From Penicillus capitatus (lineage: Eukaryota; Chlorophyta), in NCBI GenBank assembly GCA_965649825.1, contig OZ287708.1, positions 124,001-188,000 on the forward strand: 64,000 nt of DNA. Direction: 5' to 3'. Shown piece by piece: positions 11,675-24,820 of the stretch (within the stretch, counting starts at the first letter, position 1; every line of letters starts with the position of its first letter). The translations under genes and the position numbers were made by a program. The notes below the pieces were generated by a model, which ran no database searches, was not told the origin of the DNA, and worked only from the letters and a program-made list of their open reading frames with translations.

Positions 11675-14600
11675 ATGAAGTGGACATTGTTGATTATATT
11701 GCTGTCCGCTGGTTCGTCCTGCCAAACAGTGGACACAACCAAGTTCTTTGGAAAATGGAACGATAAACTGCGCGATATCGCGGATGAAATCACGGCGCGT
11801 TTATCTGCAACCGAAAGCAGAAATTGCGAGTGCAGTTACTACGCTTGTGGAGAAAGGCCAGATAAAAACATAACGGAATGTCTCAAATCAGACCACAAAG
11901 AAAAACTGGTCTGCGGCGTCGATCCCTGTGGACATATGAATGTCTGCTATTCTTCAATGTGTGGGCGAATGCCAACTGTTTGCTTTGTAGCTCAGCATAA
12001 ATCGAACATTCGTTCGCATACCACCTTCTGCGACACCGGGCAGTTACGGCAACGCAATCAAGAGAGACATCTGCTTAACTCAGGTGCCTACATGCAGCGC
12101 TTTCACTTTGCACGACCTTTTTCAGGGTTTGGAAGACGCATTCAAAAATGCCAGAGATTACACGAGTGGGTTTGTTCCGTGGACTTACTTTGGGGCAGCA
12201 GAGGCAGGAATATTCGTGTACTGTGCATTTTGATGCAAATATGACATCAGAAAGTAGGACTGGTTTTAGGGGCTGGCCAGGAAAGCCGCGAGAGCAGGTG
12301 AAACTTGGAATATGTCGAGACTACGATCCAGTAACAATGATTTCTAGTGTTCACATCTCTCTAGACGAGTCTGTGTCTAGAGAGTTCGCCCTTGGTGGAG
12401 GCGAGCAGCCTGGCATCCGAGGAATATTGTGATTCTCGTCGATCTCACGACATCCATGAAGGACAAGATCCGAGGAACCGAGAAGTGGAACATGACTCTA
12501 AACATCGTTACACGCTTCTTGGAGACTCTGTCGGAGGACGACGCAGTTCAGATTGTGGGTCTGAAGAGTGAACCCAAAGTGCTGATGGGTCCGGACAGGA
12601 CGATGCCCGCCACGGAGCAGACTGTCGAGAGGTTGACAAACCGGTTGAGAAGGTGGGAACCCGATGAAGGCGACTCTGTTGTGGATATCGGCAAAGCGAT
12701 CGATCGAGCCATGGATCTGCTGCATGCCAACAAGGACCGAGGAATCACAAAATGCGAGAACGTATCCCACTGCCTTCTCTCTTTCTCGAGATGACTGTTG
12801 CTGTCTAGCACATTCTGCTGTTTTCACACAGAAGGGACTGCAGCCATTCCATCAAACGAGACTGCGCGTCCAAGATGTTTGTGAACGAGGATGGAGAATC
12901 CGTCTCTCGACCGGTCGAATCGACAATCGGCGTCGTGGAAGATATCATAGACAGGCAGAACAAGGATTCGCTCAGAAAGAAGCCAATACTCTTCTCCTAT
13001 ACCCTGTCCCCAAAGGCAAACGGCATGCTGAGCCAGTTAGCTTGCCGGCTGGATGGAATCCACGTCGATCTAGAGCGTGAGCTCGAAAAAGGTGGCATCC
13101 GGATTCACGTCAGAATACTCTTGCCATGAGTTGTATCTTCAGGTATCCTGGACCCTCTCCATCTGATGCGTGGGTACTTTCGAAGAGCAGCGTTGACGGT
13201 GGCCAATGCCACTGGAGGAAAGATTTCCGTAAGTAACATGTACAACGATGACTCTGGGTTAGGAAGAATGAACACGCTCACGATGCCGGTCTTCTATAAG
13301 TCGCATTTTGACTGCCCGCCAATTCATTATGGGGTCATCGGAGCCGACATGCGACAATCCGACTATCGAGCCAACGGAATTGTAGCAGATTCACTTAACT
13401 TCGAGAATGATGTATCTAACTGGAATGAACATGTCACAGAGTGCAAATCCATACGAGTCACTCGTTGTCATATGCAAGTCCTGAGGGAGAAGGAAGGGCA
13501 ATGCGTCTATCCTCTGGAAAAATCAGGAGACGAAAAATGCTTCGAGTTTAAGAAGCACATCTACTACGTCGAAGAAAAAAGAGCGATGAAGTTGGAAGAA
13601 GCCAAAGAGTACTGCCTGAGTCTAAGTGGGCAGATGATCGCACCGCGGGATGTTGAGGAGAGGCGTTTTCTGGCTACCTTGATGCCGCCGGACGGCGCGT
13701 GGATCAACATCACTCACGATGACGAGATCGACTGGAAGTGGCCAGACGGCGAACGACTTGATCCAGAAGAGAGGAAGAGCATCGAGCGCTCCTGCGATTA
13801 TCCCCTCCCTCCCGGATTCTACATGGACCCTCGAGACTACGATAACAACTTTCAGTGTGTACAACAGCTTGAACGAAAGACAGTCGTCTGTCAGTTCGAC
13901 GCAGGACAGATCCCGAAAGTTTGCCGATCCAACGTCGTGCTCTGCATTCTGGTATTTCGATGACGGTTTGTTTTGCTCCAGATTGTGGTGTCTGTCACAG
14001 AAGATGACTTCGTGGACACGATACGTACCTGTGATGCGGAGGACTGTCTTCTGACGAACATACCGTCTGATGGCTACACGTCGCTGCAAGAAACTGACAT
14101 ATTCTGCAACTGGAATATGTTAGTAGATAACGATTTCTCCAAAATTGGCTGTTGTTCGCCGGAAGACCTGATCAGGGAGTGTGACGCGGTGGTAACACGC
14201 ATCATTGTTGTAGTCTTTCGCAGTTGATGTGAGTGGTTGTAGGAAGTGAACGACATGGGATTCAACGTAACAAATGAGATCAAAAATGATTCCAGCAGTG
14301 GGAATACCACGGTTGTAGTTGCAGTAATTATTGTGGCCATCGTGGTGGTGATCTTAGCCACACTGTGCTTCTGCTGCGCCCGTCGACAAAGGTCCTCTTT
14401 TGACAAGCCGAGTCATAAGCCAATCCGTTTAGCCTCTGCGGATTACTTAAATCGCCGCCTTGATGTAATGATCGGAAATCGTTCCGGAAGACCTGGGTCT
14501 ATTCAAAGTACATGCAACATTTGCTTGCAACAGAATCTCAGTTTATGTGCAGGTCCATTTGCGGTTGCCTCGCCGAAAGCTGCTGGATCAATCGGAAAGA

Positions 14601-15617
14601 GACCGGAATTGGTGGTCAACATCGAGGTCAATATTCTCGACAATGGATGGGAGAAGATCGGAGGCTACGGCCGCGTCCGACAAGGGGAGTATACGGACAC
14701 CACAGGGAATGTGCACAAGGTGGCCGTCAAGTTCGTGGACGCATTGGCACCTAACGCCGCGTGGGAGGCCCTCAAGAACGAGTTTGACATCCTGGCTTCC
14801 ATTCCTCTCCATCCGAACATCGTCAAGCCCATCGGCGCCCACTGGGGGGACCGCACGCAGAACTCCCAGCGCTACATCGTCGAAGAGCTGATGCACACCA
14901 ATCTTGGAGATCTGATGATCGACACGAGTACTCCGTCTTATCCCGGCAAGACCATGGTGTACAAGGACTGGATCAATATCTTCGTCGGCATCGCTCGTGG
15001 TCTGGAGCATCTCCACCAGCATAAGATCATCCACTTCGACTTGAAACCTAGAAACGTCCTCCTAGACGAGGACATGAACGCCAAGATTGCAGACTTCGGT
15101 TGCTCCAAGTCGAAGTTTGATACCTACATCGAACTCAGCAAGATGGGCGGAACTCCTCCGTACCTGGCACCGGAGTGCTGGATGCTCTACTACGCGCAGA
15201 ATGTCAGAACGGAGGTGGCGAGAGTCAAGATCGACGTCTACAGCTTTGGCGTGATCATGTGGGAGTGTTTAAACGGAGGGAACAGTTTGGCGACTGCGTT
15301 GTACAAACGCAAAAGCACGGCATCTCCTCAGGCCTCTGCCAATCCGGACAACATCGAAATTGTCCGCGAGAGCCGTTCGTCTGGTAAGCAGCCAAGTGAT
15401 AGACCTACCAGTGTTCTTCATCTTCTCTTCTGATGTAGAAGGAAACCAGCAGTGGGAGATCCAGTACTATCTCAGCGAAGAGATCCCTGAAGGCTTGAGG
15501 AACTTGGTCACACAGTGTGTCCGTGTCGATTTTGATTTCCGACCGACATGCGGGCAGATTCTGGACACCCTGGTGCCTATGCTTGACGAAGAGTGGGCAA
15601 ATCATCCAGTTCCTTAG
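11675..15617 (+). CDS. Receptor-like protein kinase: signal peptide, VWA, Cache-like region, C-type lectin, TM, kinase
   Basis: Starts [16 protein letters not shown], a signal peptide. A Cys-rich exon ([23 protein letters not shown]) is followed by [15 protein letters not shown], like the lead-in to the VWA domain of calcium-channel alpha2-delta proteins. The VWA domain (12,430-13,130) has VDLTTSM at the MIDAS (D-x-T-x-S instead of D-x-S-x-S). A Cache-like stretch follows, then a C-type lectin domain (13,540-13,910; [30 protein letters not shown]) and a Cys-rich juxtamembrane part. One membrane helix lies at about 14,310-14,375, followed by CARRQR as stop-transfer. The kinase (14,630-15,610) has [31 protein letters not shown] and [10 protein letters not shown], so the catalytic Lys, Asp and DFG are all present. 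The catalytic loop is HFD, not HRD: a non-RD kinase. Ligand unknown. The first introns and the join at 12,760-12,840 are not fully resolved. Confidence 0.8.
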
Positions 15618-18600
15618 AATCTTCTTGATTTGGTTATCTTCGTGCATTGAGATCGCTGCTTTATTTCTTAGACAGGTTGCCTTCTCCTCTTGTACAGAAT
15701 GCACTGAAGTGTGGAAAGTGGTTTCTTGCAGACGAAGCGGTAGATATGTTATGCTCGAAAATAAACACGACAAAGCCCATTTGCGTCTTCTTTAGAGAGT
15801 TGTTTGTTTTCAAGATCCATTGAGTTTTTTTACATCATGTCTCGCTTATTGTACTGCAGGATATACCCAGAAGTGAAACACCTTTCGCCCGATTTAAGGC
15901 ATTAGCATTTTCAATCTTCTCTCCATTATGTGCAGAGAAGAGTAGTCAATGTAACCATTCCATTCAGTCCCCTCTGTATCGATGACCTTTCCGGGATTGC
16001 ATGAACTGTCGACTGTACAGACTAGCACAATCATTTATTTGAACGTTGAAAGTATCACTGATAATGAAACTCAGTGAAAGGATTTCAATCGATTAGACAA
16101 ATAAACGATTTTTGTGCTAATCATTATGATTCCTGTTTGCGCAATGAACGAGAACAGTTTGTGTCAGATCACTGGAAAATGCGCCAAATTGCAGATCGCT
16201 ACATTGTTAGGCTATTTGTGTTAAACGCTTATCAGTAGCACCATTGTATACTCGGTTGAGACGCTTCTTTTTTGCGCGCTGGGCGTGAGAGATGTAAAGA
16301 AAAATAAGTGAAGGACGTAAATGACGCAAAAGATGGGTTCAGATCCGAATGGACGGCGTTGTTGTTCAGGATTTTTTTGGTTTGGACTCACGTCTCCTGT
16401 CTGGGAACGACGCCCGTGGCAATGACGAGAAACATGCCAGCTGTTTTGCTCAGAAGTGGATCTCAGATTTTACACATGCTGTTTTGTGCGATTTAAATGC
16501 ACTCCACGCGTTCACGAAGCGTCGAGTTCCGCTGCGGCCTGAGTGAGCATTTTGGTAATCGGGTTAGGTAAGGCACCAACACAACTCAGCGTCGAAGGCG
16601 ACGCGATCAATAGCAGAAGAACATCTTCAACTCGGATGCAACTCAAAGACACGAGATAGTTACAAGAAGAATACCGTCCTTCAATATTCAGAATGGTTCA
16701 GGAATCGTGACTTTAAACACTTAGAGTCAAGAAACTTCACGAATTCATACGCGACTGCCCAATAGTTATAAGGGACTTGGGAGAAAGCTATCCATCAGCC
16801 GCTTTCAATGGTTTAGAGGAGCCTTAACTGTTAAAAATCCGTAACAATCGCTATATTTCGCAGTTGCGTCAGGTATACTAACCTCCTACAACACCTATCT
16901 GCCAGTTTTGATGGTTCACTTCATGTCTCGCAGAGGTAGACTTCGAAGAAGTAGAAATGCATTATCTGGTCTGCGAACTGGATGACGAATCAGACTGATA
17001 TGGTTGTCACTAGGACGTTCTAAAACATTCAGACGGAGGAGATCTAGCAAGTTTGATGGTACATAACCGTATTGCTATATGAACATTCGCTGTTTCGTTT
17101 CTTGTTGTTTCCGAGAAGCATGATAATAATAATAATAAAGTTGGTGCTTCTTACATCCCCTTTTCAAGTTAAACATCAGAGGAGCGAGAAGCATGATGAT
17201 TGAATCACAATCTGAGGGTCACGTAGCCGCGTGGTAGACGACAATGGACACATTTAGTTCTTAAAATCCTTTCTCTAAGCGGTCTGTAATGTGTCACGCG
17301 TTGTCTTCTAACTTCGATTTAGCAAGGGTAGTTTTTCCTATACAAGCGTTTTAAAGCGAGAAGAAACTGGATTTTAACAAAAGGAACAGAAAAACGTTAA
17401 AAAGGACGGGAAAAGACTCACTCTTGGTACCTTAAGAGTAGGGCTTTTTGCGAAGCTAGAACCATGGACGAAATGCAGCAGAAAATGTGGGTCACAATTC
17501 GTAAATCGGTTTCCATTACGCGCTCTCACCATTAAGGTCGATGGTTCTTTTCGCTTGTATCAGGAAGAATACAACAGAATCAATTGTAAAGCAATACAAA
17601 TTGCATTCATCTGTTTTGTGTCACCCATTTTTATGTGTAACGGCACAGAAAAGATAAGAGGTGTGTCGGACTAGAAAGGCGGTTGGTTATAAAGCTGCCA
17701 AAGCAGAGGACGATGAAAAAGCTGACGAAGTTTAGAATCGGGCGTGTTGTACGACGTGGATGAGCAATGATCTCTTAATCACCGAATATAATTTATGCCG
17801 ACGTGTGCGTCTCGGAGAGGGCTGGCACGGATCTATGCTTTGCCTTTCACGTGTCTCGAAAGCGAGCTATATGTTGGCTTTTATTACGGGTTCTAATTTT
17901 GATGTTTGATATGACTACTGCAGCAAAAAGAACGGACAACATAGAGACAGGAAACGTAAAGTTTAGAGCATGTTTTCGATTTTAGGAGGCGTCCTGGTTG
18001 CACGCTATGGTCATCGATCTCCGTCACCGAACTTTGTCGACGACTACCCGTGTAACTCTAGAGCGTTTTTAACGACCTCGACCTTTAATTCAAATTGTCA
18101 AGTCCTACTCGATCGGCTAACGTCGCACCCAAGAAGAATTCATTGAGCCTGAAAGCTTCATTGTTCGCGAACAAGCGTTTCTTTAACGCAGATTGTAAGA
18201 AAGAAATCGCATCGGAGAAGCACCGTTATTTGGCCTTGACATCCGTTGGCGAAATTCTCCGTTGCATACAATTAAGAGACCGCACTGCACTGTGTGTTTG
18301 TGACGAATCGTTTTAACGTTTTCGTTGTTACACCGTTTCGTAGCGTAGACTCGTTATCGACCACTTCATGAGTTCATCGTTTATTTTCAACTAAGCGTTG
18401 AATTTAGTAAGAGGTGAAGGCAAGATGTGTTTTCCAAAGTGTAAAGGTGTGGTCACCTATGGTCATTTAGATTTGATTCTATTACTTTTCACAATTCGAC
18501 GATGGTGTAGAGATGTATTGATATTTGATGACTGATTGCTAACTAGGTATCGAGGTTTCCGGCGAACTTACAACAATTGCTATTTCTCGATTAAGAAAGT

Positions 18601-19890
18601 ACTGTGCAGTACTTGAGAATGAAGATTCGAAAAAACTCGGCTACTTCAACGCGTTGCAAACGCCTCAGTTAAACGCGACGTTAAAACAGCGACAATAGGA
18701 ACAGGCAAGAAATAGTGTGATTGATATTGTGTTACCATACAAAAACGTAAACCGCGAGTCAAAAAGGGAGTACCTCTGTCCAAAGCGGTAAAGACGAATC
18801 TCGATTCATATGATTGACATCTGCAATTAACATCTGCCTGCGTTCATAGCTCAATTCAGAACTTAGTGTACACACAAACCTATCCTCAAAACGTTTATCC
18901 GAGTCGCAAAAAAACAATCTGCCGTTCACTCGAGGACCCATCTTCGAAAGTAGTTTGAATAGCTACAGCCAACTGCATTACTCATTGGGGAACCAGTTTC
19001 TAAAACGCTAGCGTGAAACCCTAGCCATTGATGAAAGGTAAGCCCATCACTAAGCGCCAAGACGCTTGTCATGTTTATCTTCCGAAGATTCTCGTCAAGA
19101 CTCTCGATCTTTGGCGTTCTCTACTCTTTTGCAAACCAAAACGTTAAGAAGAACTTAAAAGCTTCGGGGATGATCATAGAGCATATCAAACCGCGACTCT
19201 ATGTAAATCATCATGGTGGGGTGCAGAATAAGAACGGCCGTGAGACAAAGCATTAGATAATTCGACCGAAGAAATCGGGTCGGGATCAAAGTAGCCGGAT
19301 GCAGTGAGGCGCCATTGTTGACGGACAAAGGAAGTAAAGCGAACGGCGTCAGGTAAAACAGGAGGCAGAGGTGGGAAACGATAAGGTGCGACGGAGGTGA
19401 AGACGATGGCGAGTTCGGTCGGCAATGGATTCAGATGCATCGGATGAATGGCCCGACGTTCGAGGAGAATTGAGCATCGATTGCCCAGCCAGTCGCATAA
19501 CCGTGGACTACGTCCAGAAAAAAACACTTCAAGAGGCAACCAAAGCATCCCGGAGCATGTTTTCGACCATGAAAACCAATTCGACAGTCACATCATTTTT
19601 GTGTAGAAGAATGTCCGCTGTGGCATCTTTTCTATACTGTAACTCTTGTTGATTGTTTTAAGCGTCGACGATAGCGCCGAGGTGATTAAAACCAGCTCTC
19701 ATTAAACACCATGTTTAGCGTTTATCGTTGGTTCTTTTCGCGATAGAGTGAGAACGGGTGATCTTTTCGTCGGTCAAATCACTTGCACTGGCAAAACATG
19801 GCATACGTGCATTGTTCACACATTTACGTCAGTATGATTCGTGAGGTGAAACGAAGGTTCAAAACACAGTTTGTATCGCACGGTGTTGAT
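15618..19890. other. Gene-poor 4.3 kb between two inverted receptor genes
   Basis: No frame longer than about 120 codons, no domain and no convincing splice pattern. It is A/T-richer than its surroundings. Visible small structures are an (ATA)n run near 17,127 and an 18-bp inverted repeat near 18,599 (AAGTACTG-TG-CAGTACTT). It is the spacer of the inverted receptor duplication. The ends near 15,618 and 19,890 do not look similar to each other, so the duplication did not include this DNA. Confidence 0.5.
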
Positions 19891-22412
19891 TCACTTTTCA
19901 CTTGCTTGCACAGAACACTCGCTGAGTGGTATTTTGGAGCAACAGGCGAGTTCATTATAGTCATAGTCGAAAATGTGTCTCTTGTTGCAGAATATCTTAG
20001 TTTCTGGCAGCGACGTGAAGCCATCAGACGGTATGTTCGTCAGAAGACAGTCCTCCGCATCACAGGTACGTATCGTGTCCACGAAGTCATCTTCTGTAAC
20101 GGACACCACTCTCTGGAGCAAAACAAACCGTCATCGCCATACCAACCAGAGTGCAGAGCACGACGTTGGATCGGCAAACTTTTGGCCTCTGTCCTGCGTC
20201 GAACCGACAGACAACTGCCTTTCTTTGAAGCTGTTGTACACACTGAAAGTTGTTATCGTAGTCTCGAGGGTCCATGTAGAATCCGGGAGGGAGGGGATAA
20301 TCGCAGGAGCGCTCGATGCTCCTCCTCTCTTCTGGATCAAGTCGTTCGCCGTCTGGCCACTTCCAGTCGATCTCGCCATCGTGAGTGATGTTGATCCACG
20401 CGCCGTCCGGCGGCATCAAGGTAGCCAGAAAACGCCTCTCCTCAACATCCCGCGGTGCGATCATCTGCCCACTTAGACTTAGGCAGTACTCTTCGGCTTC
20501 TTCCAACTTCATCGCTCTTTTATCTTCGACGTAGTAGATGTGCTTCTTAAACTCGAAGCATTTTTCGTTTCCTGATTTTTCCAGAGGATAGACGCATTGC
20601 CCTTCCTTCTCCCTCAGGACTTGCATATGACAACGAGTGACTCGTATGGATTTGCACTCTGTGACATGTTCATTCCAGTTAGATACATCATTCTCGAAGT
20701 TAAGTGAATCTGCTACAATTCCGTTGGCTCGATAGTCGGATTGTCGCATATCGGCTCCGATGACCCCATAATGAATTGGCGGGCAGTCAAAATGCGACTT
20801 ATAGAAGACTGGCATCGTGAGCGTGTTCATTTCACTCAATCCGGAGTCGTCGTCATACATGTCACTTACAGAAATCTTTCCTCCCCCAGTTGCCTCGGCA
20901 ACCGCCAACGCTGCTCTTCGAAAGTACCCACGCATCAGATGGAGAGGGTCCAGGATACCTGAAGATACAACTCATGGCAAGAGTATTCTGACGTGAGTCT
21001 GGATGCCACCTTTTCCGAGCTCACGCTCCAGATCGACGTGGATTCCATCCAGCCGGCAAGCTAACTGGCTCAGCATGCCGTTTGCCTTTGGGGACAGGGT
21101 ATAGGAGAAGAGTATTGGCTTCTTTCTGAGCGAATCCTTGTTCCGCCTCTTTATGATATCTTCCACGACGCCGATTGTCGCTTCGACCGGTCGAGAGACA
21201 GATTCTCCATCCTCGTTCACAAACATCTTGGACGCGCAGTCTCGTTTGATGGAATGGCTGCAGTCCCTTCTGTGTGAAAACAGCAGAATGTGCTAGACAG
21301 CAACAGTCATCTCGAGAAAGAGAGAAGGCAGTGGGATACGTTCTCGCATTTTGTGTTTCGCGGGTCCTTGTTGGCATGCAGCAGATCCATGGCTCGATCG
21401 ATCGCTTTGCCGATATCCACAACAGAGTCTTCCTCATCGGGTTCCCACCTGCTCAACCGGTTTGTCAACCACTTGACTGTCCGCTCCGTGGCGGGCATTG
21501 TCTGGTTCTGACGCATCAGCACTTCGGGTTCACTCTTTAAACCCACAATCTGAACTGCGTCGTCCTTCGACAGTGTCTGTAAGAAGCGCGTAACGATGTT
21601 CAGAGTCATGTTCCACTTCTCAGTTCCTCGGATCTTGTCCTTCATGGATGTCGTGAGATCGACGAGAATCACAATATTCCTCGGATGCCAGGCTGCTCGT
21701 CTCCACCAAGGGCGAACTCTCTAGACGTGTATCTCTTTGACAGTGAATTTTGGACAGCGTAAATACCGGATCATATTCGCGACACTCTCCTGGTCTTTGT
21801 TGCTCTCGAGGCTTTCCTGGCCACATTCTGCAAGCACGTGTTTGTGTTTTAGTACACATGATGCATATTACATTAAGACTCCAGTCTCGGATGCACCGAA
21901 ATAGGTCCAAGGAACAAATCCACTTGTGTAATTCCGTGCTTCCATAAATGATTCTTCCAGTCCCTGTGAAACGATCTAGTAAACGAAGACCCTGATCAAA
22001 CAAACCTGTGTCAGACAAACGTCTCTCTTGATCTCGTCGACATAGCTCCCTGCTGCAGTAAAGGGCGGAGTGAGGACATATGCACGTTGCGTGCTGAGCT
22101 GCTCATCGTTTCTTCATTAATTTACGAATGAAAGCAATCGATACAGACTTGCATGTGACCGCAGTGCGGAACGCCACAGTCGAGTTTTCCGACGTGGCCT
22201 GACTTGAGGCATTCCGTTAGAGAATTCGGCGGTCGCTCTCCGCAAGCATGGTAGCTGCATTCACAAGTTCTCTTCTGGGTCGTATTGAGTCGCGACGTAA
22301 GTTCGTTCGCCAAGCTCTTCATCCGGTTACTCCAGTCTTCAAAAAACTCTTCCGTATCTGTTCTTGCGCGACACGCGCTGAAAAGAACCAGTAGAAAGAA
22401 AAAAAATCGCAT
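19891..22412 (-). CDS. Receptor paralogue lacking membrane segment and kinase (ectodomain only)
   Basis: Inverted partial copy of the receptor gene at 11,675-15,617. ATG at 22412 opens a signal peptide (MRFFFFLLVLFSACRA). The same Cys-rich exon pattern (CECSYHACGER, CGVPHCGHMQVC), VWA domain with VDLTTSM, Cache-like region and C-type lectin follow. The gene ends at 19891 a little after CDAEDCLL.., with the tail ..CCSKIPLSECSVQASEK. No hydrophobic segment follows, and no kinase frame exists between 19,890 and 19,180. The protein would therefore be secreted. The first exons are clearly diverged from the full-length gene, whereas the VWA-to-lectin part is nearly identical at DNA level, introns included. 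It may be a soluble co-receptor or decoy, or a decaying duplicate; the frame is open throughout, which favours a working gene. Confidence 0.72.
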
Positions 22413-22685
22413 CGCTGGAGACGCTGCGATTCTATGATCGTTGTTCGGCGATGCGTTGCTTAGTGTCAAGTACGCGAGATGAGGTGAATTTTAGACGTTT
22501 GCACAAAGAGAAAGGCAACTTGTGCGCGAGTTCGAAATGAAGGACGTGTGGTCAACAAACCCTTATGTCACCCAGCCGTTTCGTCCTCGGTTCCCAAAGC
22601 CTATCGCCCAGTCACTGTACATGCGACTACTAGCTTACTCAACATGACTCGGCAGGGTTATCGGACGCAGGCGAGCAGAGCGTCT

Positions 22686-24670
22686 TTACGCGTTTTCAGC
22701 GGACCAGTACTTAATGAGATGATCCGACCCCGACGTCAAAATTGCCGTGTTATCGGCTTTGCAGAGAATCGAAAGGGCACCGCCATTGTGCGCGACGAAT
22801 TCATGGAACATGTTGCCTGATAGAGGATCGCAACAGCGGACAAATCCGTCATCGTACGCCACTGAGAGCACCTAGATTCGGCGTCCAGTAAAAAATCCTG
22901 CATGTGTATTCGTTACCTTACCTTGTCGCTTTTGTCAAAGATGCATTGATTTGCAGGGCATCGGGAGAGCGTCATGGTTATGATCTCACGCATCGTCCGC
23001 ACATCCCAAACTCTGATATCTCCGTCCGTATCACACGATGCAATGAGGTGACCATCGTTTGCAAAGCAGCAGTGGTTGCAGGAGTTCGTATGTCCACAGA
23101 ACGTCGCAAGGCTTCTTCCCAAGCGAGCGTCCCATAGAGCCACTGTGCGATCGGAAGAGGCTGTGCAAAGCACGGAACACTTTGGCTTCCACGCCACTTG
23201 ATTCACAGAATCCAAGTGTCCCCTGCGTCGTGCCGATATACAAGGCCGAGACAATCCTTACGAACCTGAGGACAGATGTGCATTTCTCCGAGGGGAGATC
23301 CCAAAGACGTGTGATGTGATCAAGCGACGCCGTTGCCATCATTTGCCCAGTCTCGTGAAATTTAACTGCCCAAATAGCGTGATTTTCGATGAACGTTTTG
23401 ACGCATTTCTTCTCTTCGAAGTCCCACAGTTTCACGGTGCCGTCTCCAGATCCCGTGGCAAGGCCATTTCCTGAGACGAACGGTTATCCTTTGCTGCTTT
23501 AACATCGGCGAGACCTCGTGGATGAAAATCGATGCCAGAAATCCAGTCGGTGTGGCCTTCTCCAGTCATTATCAATTCGCCGTCGACGAACTGCCATAGC
23601 TTCCACGTTCGATCGTCGCTCGCCGAGGCCACAAGTGGTTTTGTTGGATGCAATGCAAGATTGCTCACAGAAAGCGTGTGTCCCTGCATTTCACAGCGGC
23701 CCCTCTACATCTCGAGAGAGAAAAACAGCAAACACACTTTGAGAATCGTGCTTGTGGTAAAATCTTGTACTTGGATTCTTTTCCACTGCACAGCGTCACT
23801 TTCTCGTGCCCGAGGTCGCCCCACCGTCGACTCTGTTTGTCGTTTTTCCCCTCGAGAAATGACGACCGTGTCATCCTTTTGCGAATCCTTTTCTGCCACA
23901 AGCGTCTCAACAGCTTCCAACTGAAAACGCAGTGAGCACAGTTATCAGCAGTGGTCCCCGCCAAACAAACCTTCTGTTGAATTTTCTCTTTCTCCAAACA
24001 AATAATGGCCCTTTCCTTCAGTTGCTGTTCGCACTTTCTCTGCAGATCACGTATTCGCGGTTCGTAAGCGTTGCATTGTTTCTTCAGTCGCTTGATCTCC
24101 TCAGTCAGAGTGTGCTTTTCCTGTGCGACGCGCTTGTAGTGCAGCCGGTGCGCATCGCGTTCTTTCTGAAGTCTGAGAGCGTTGCTCTTTGCAGAATCGG
24201 CACGCAGATTCGCTGCGCGCAATTCCTCCTGCAGACGATCGATCTCCTCCTCTAAAGACTACACTCGCGTCATGGTGTTGTGACTTCCTAGACCTCGTCG
24301 AACGAGATTCAGCCGGTATTGGTCGGGAACGTTCCGGCGTTCCTCCGGCAGGCCGTTTCTATCGCTGAGATCCATCCACTCTGCCTCAAACGCATTGAGT
24401 GTCGCGAACATTCCATGTCGAACGCAGAAGTTTCGGATGAAGTCGTCCACGAGCTCGATGCCCCGACCGACATCTTCGACCTCCATGTTTGCGTTTTCTA
24501 CTGCCTCCAAGGAGACGTCGAGATTCTGGTCTCTATCGACGCGATCGAATCGATGGCGACGATGAGCGAAAGTCTTACTGCGATGTCGCTTCGCTGCTCT
24601 CAGGATCTGTGCGATCATCAGCATCCAACATCGCCGCCTCGTCCAGACAGACGGCATCCGTCTGGTCCAT
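22686..24670 (-). CDS. SPAG16: SPAG16/PF20, WD40 protein of the ciliary central pair
   Basis: Order along the protein: an acidic N terminus from ATG 24670 (MDQTDAVCLDEA..); then VDDFIRNFCVRHGMFATLNAFEAEW with NVPDQY, the conserved N-terminal block of PF20; then a coiled coil (ERDAHRLHYKRVAQEKHTL .. YEPRIRDLQRK) that aligns with the human SPAG16 coiled coil in order and spacing; then about seven WD40 repeats (GHTDWISGIDFHP, TVKLWDF, DHITRLWDL, SDRTVALWDA, GDIRVWDV, ending HLIKYWSAENA). Introns are short, for example 46 nt with GTAAGA after SEATSQ. PF20 bridges the two central-pair microtubules of motile cilia, so the organism makes, or recently made, motile flagella. Confidence 0.87.
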
Positions 24671-24820
24671 ACCCTGCGCTGGCGTCTCGTTTGACGCTAA
24701 CGAAGGCGCATCTATCAAATCGTCTCATTACCATGTCCTGTCGTCTGCGTATGTGGAGCGACCACAGAGCACTCCCACAAATACACCACCAACTCAGAAA
24801 GAAATAGAATCTGTCTCCAG

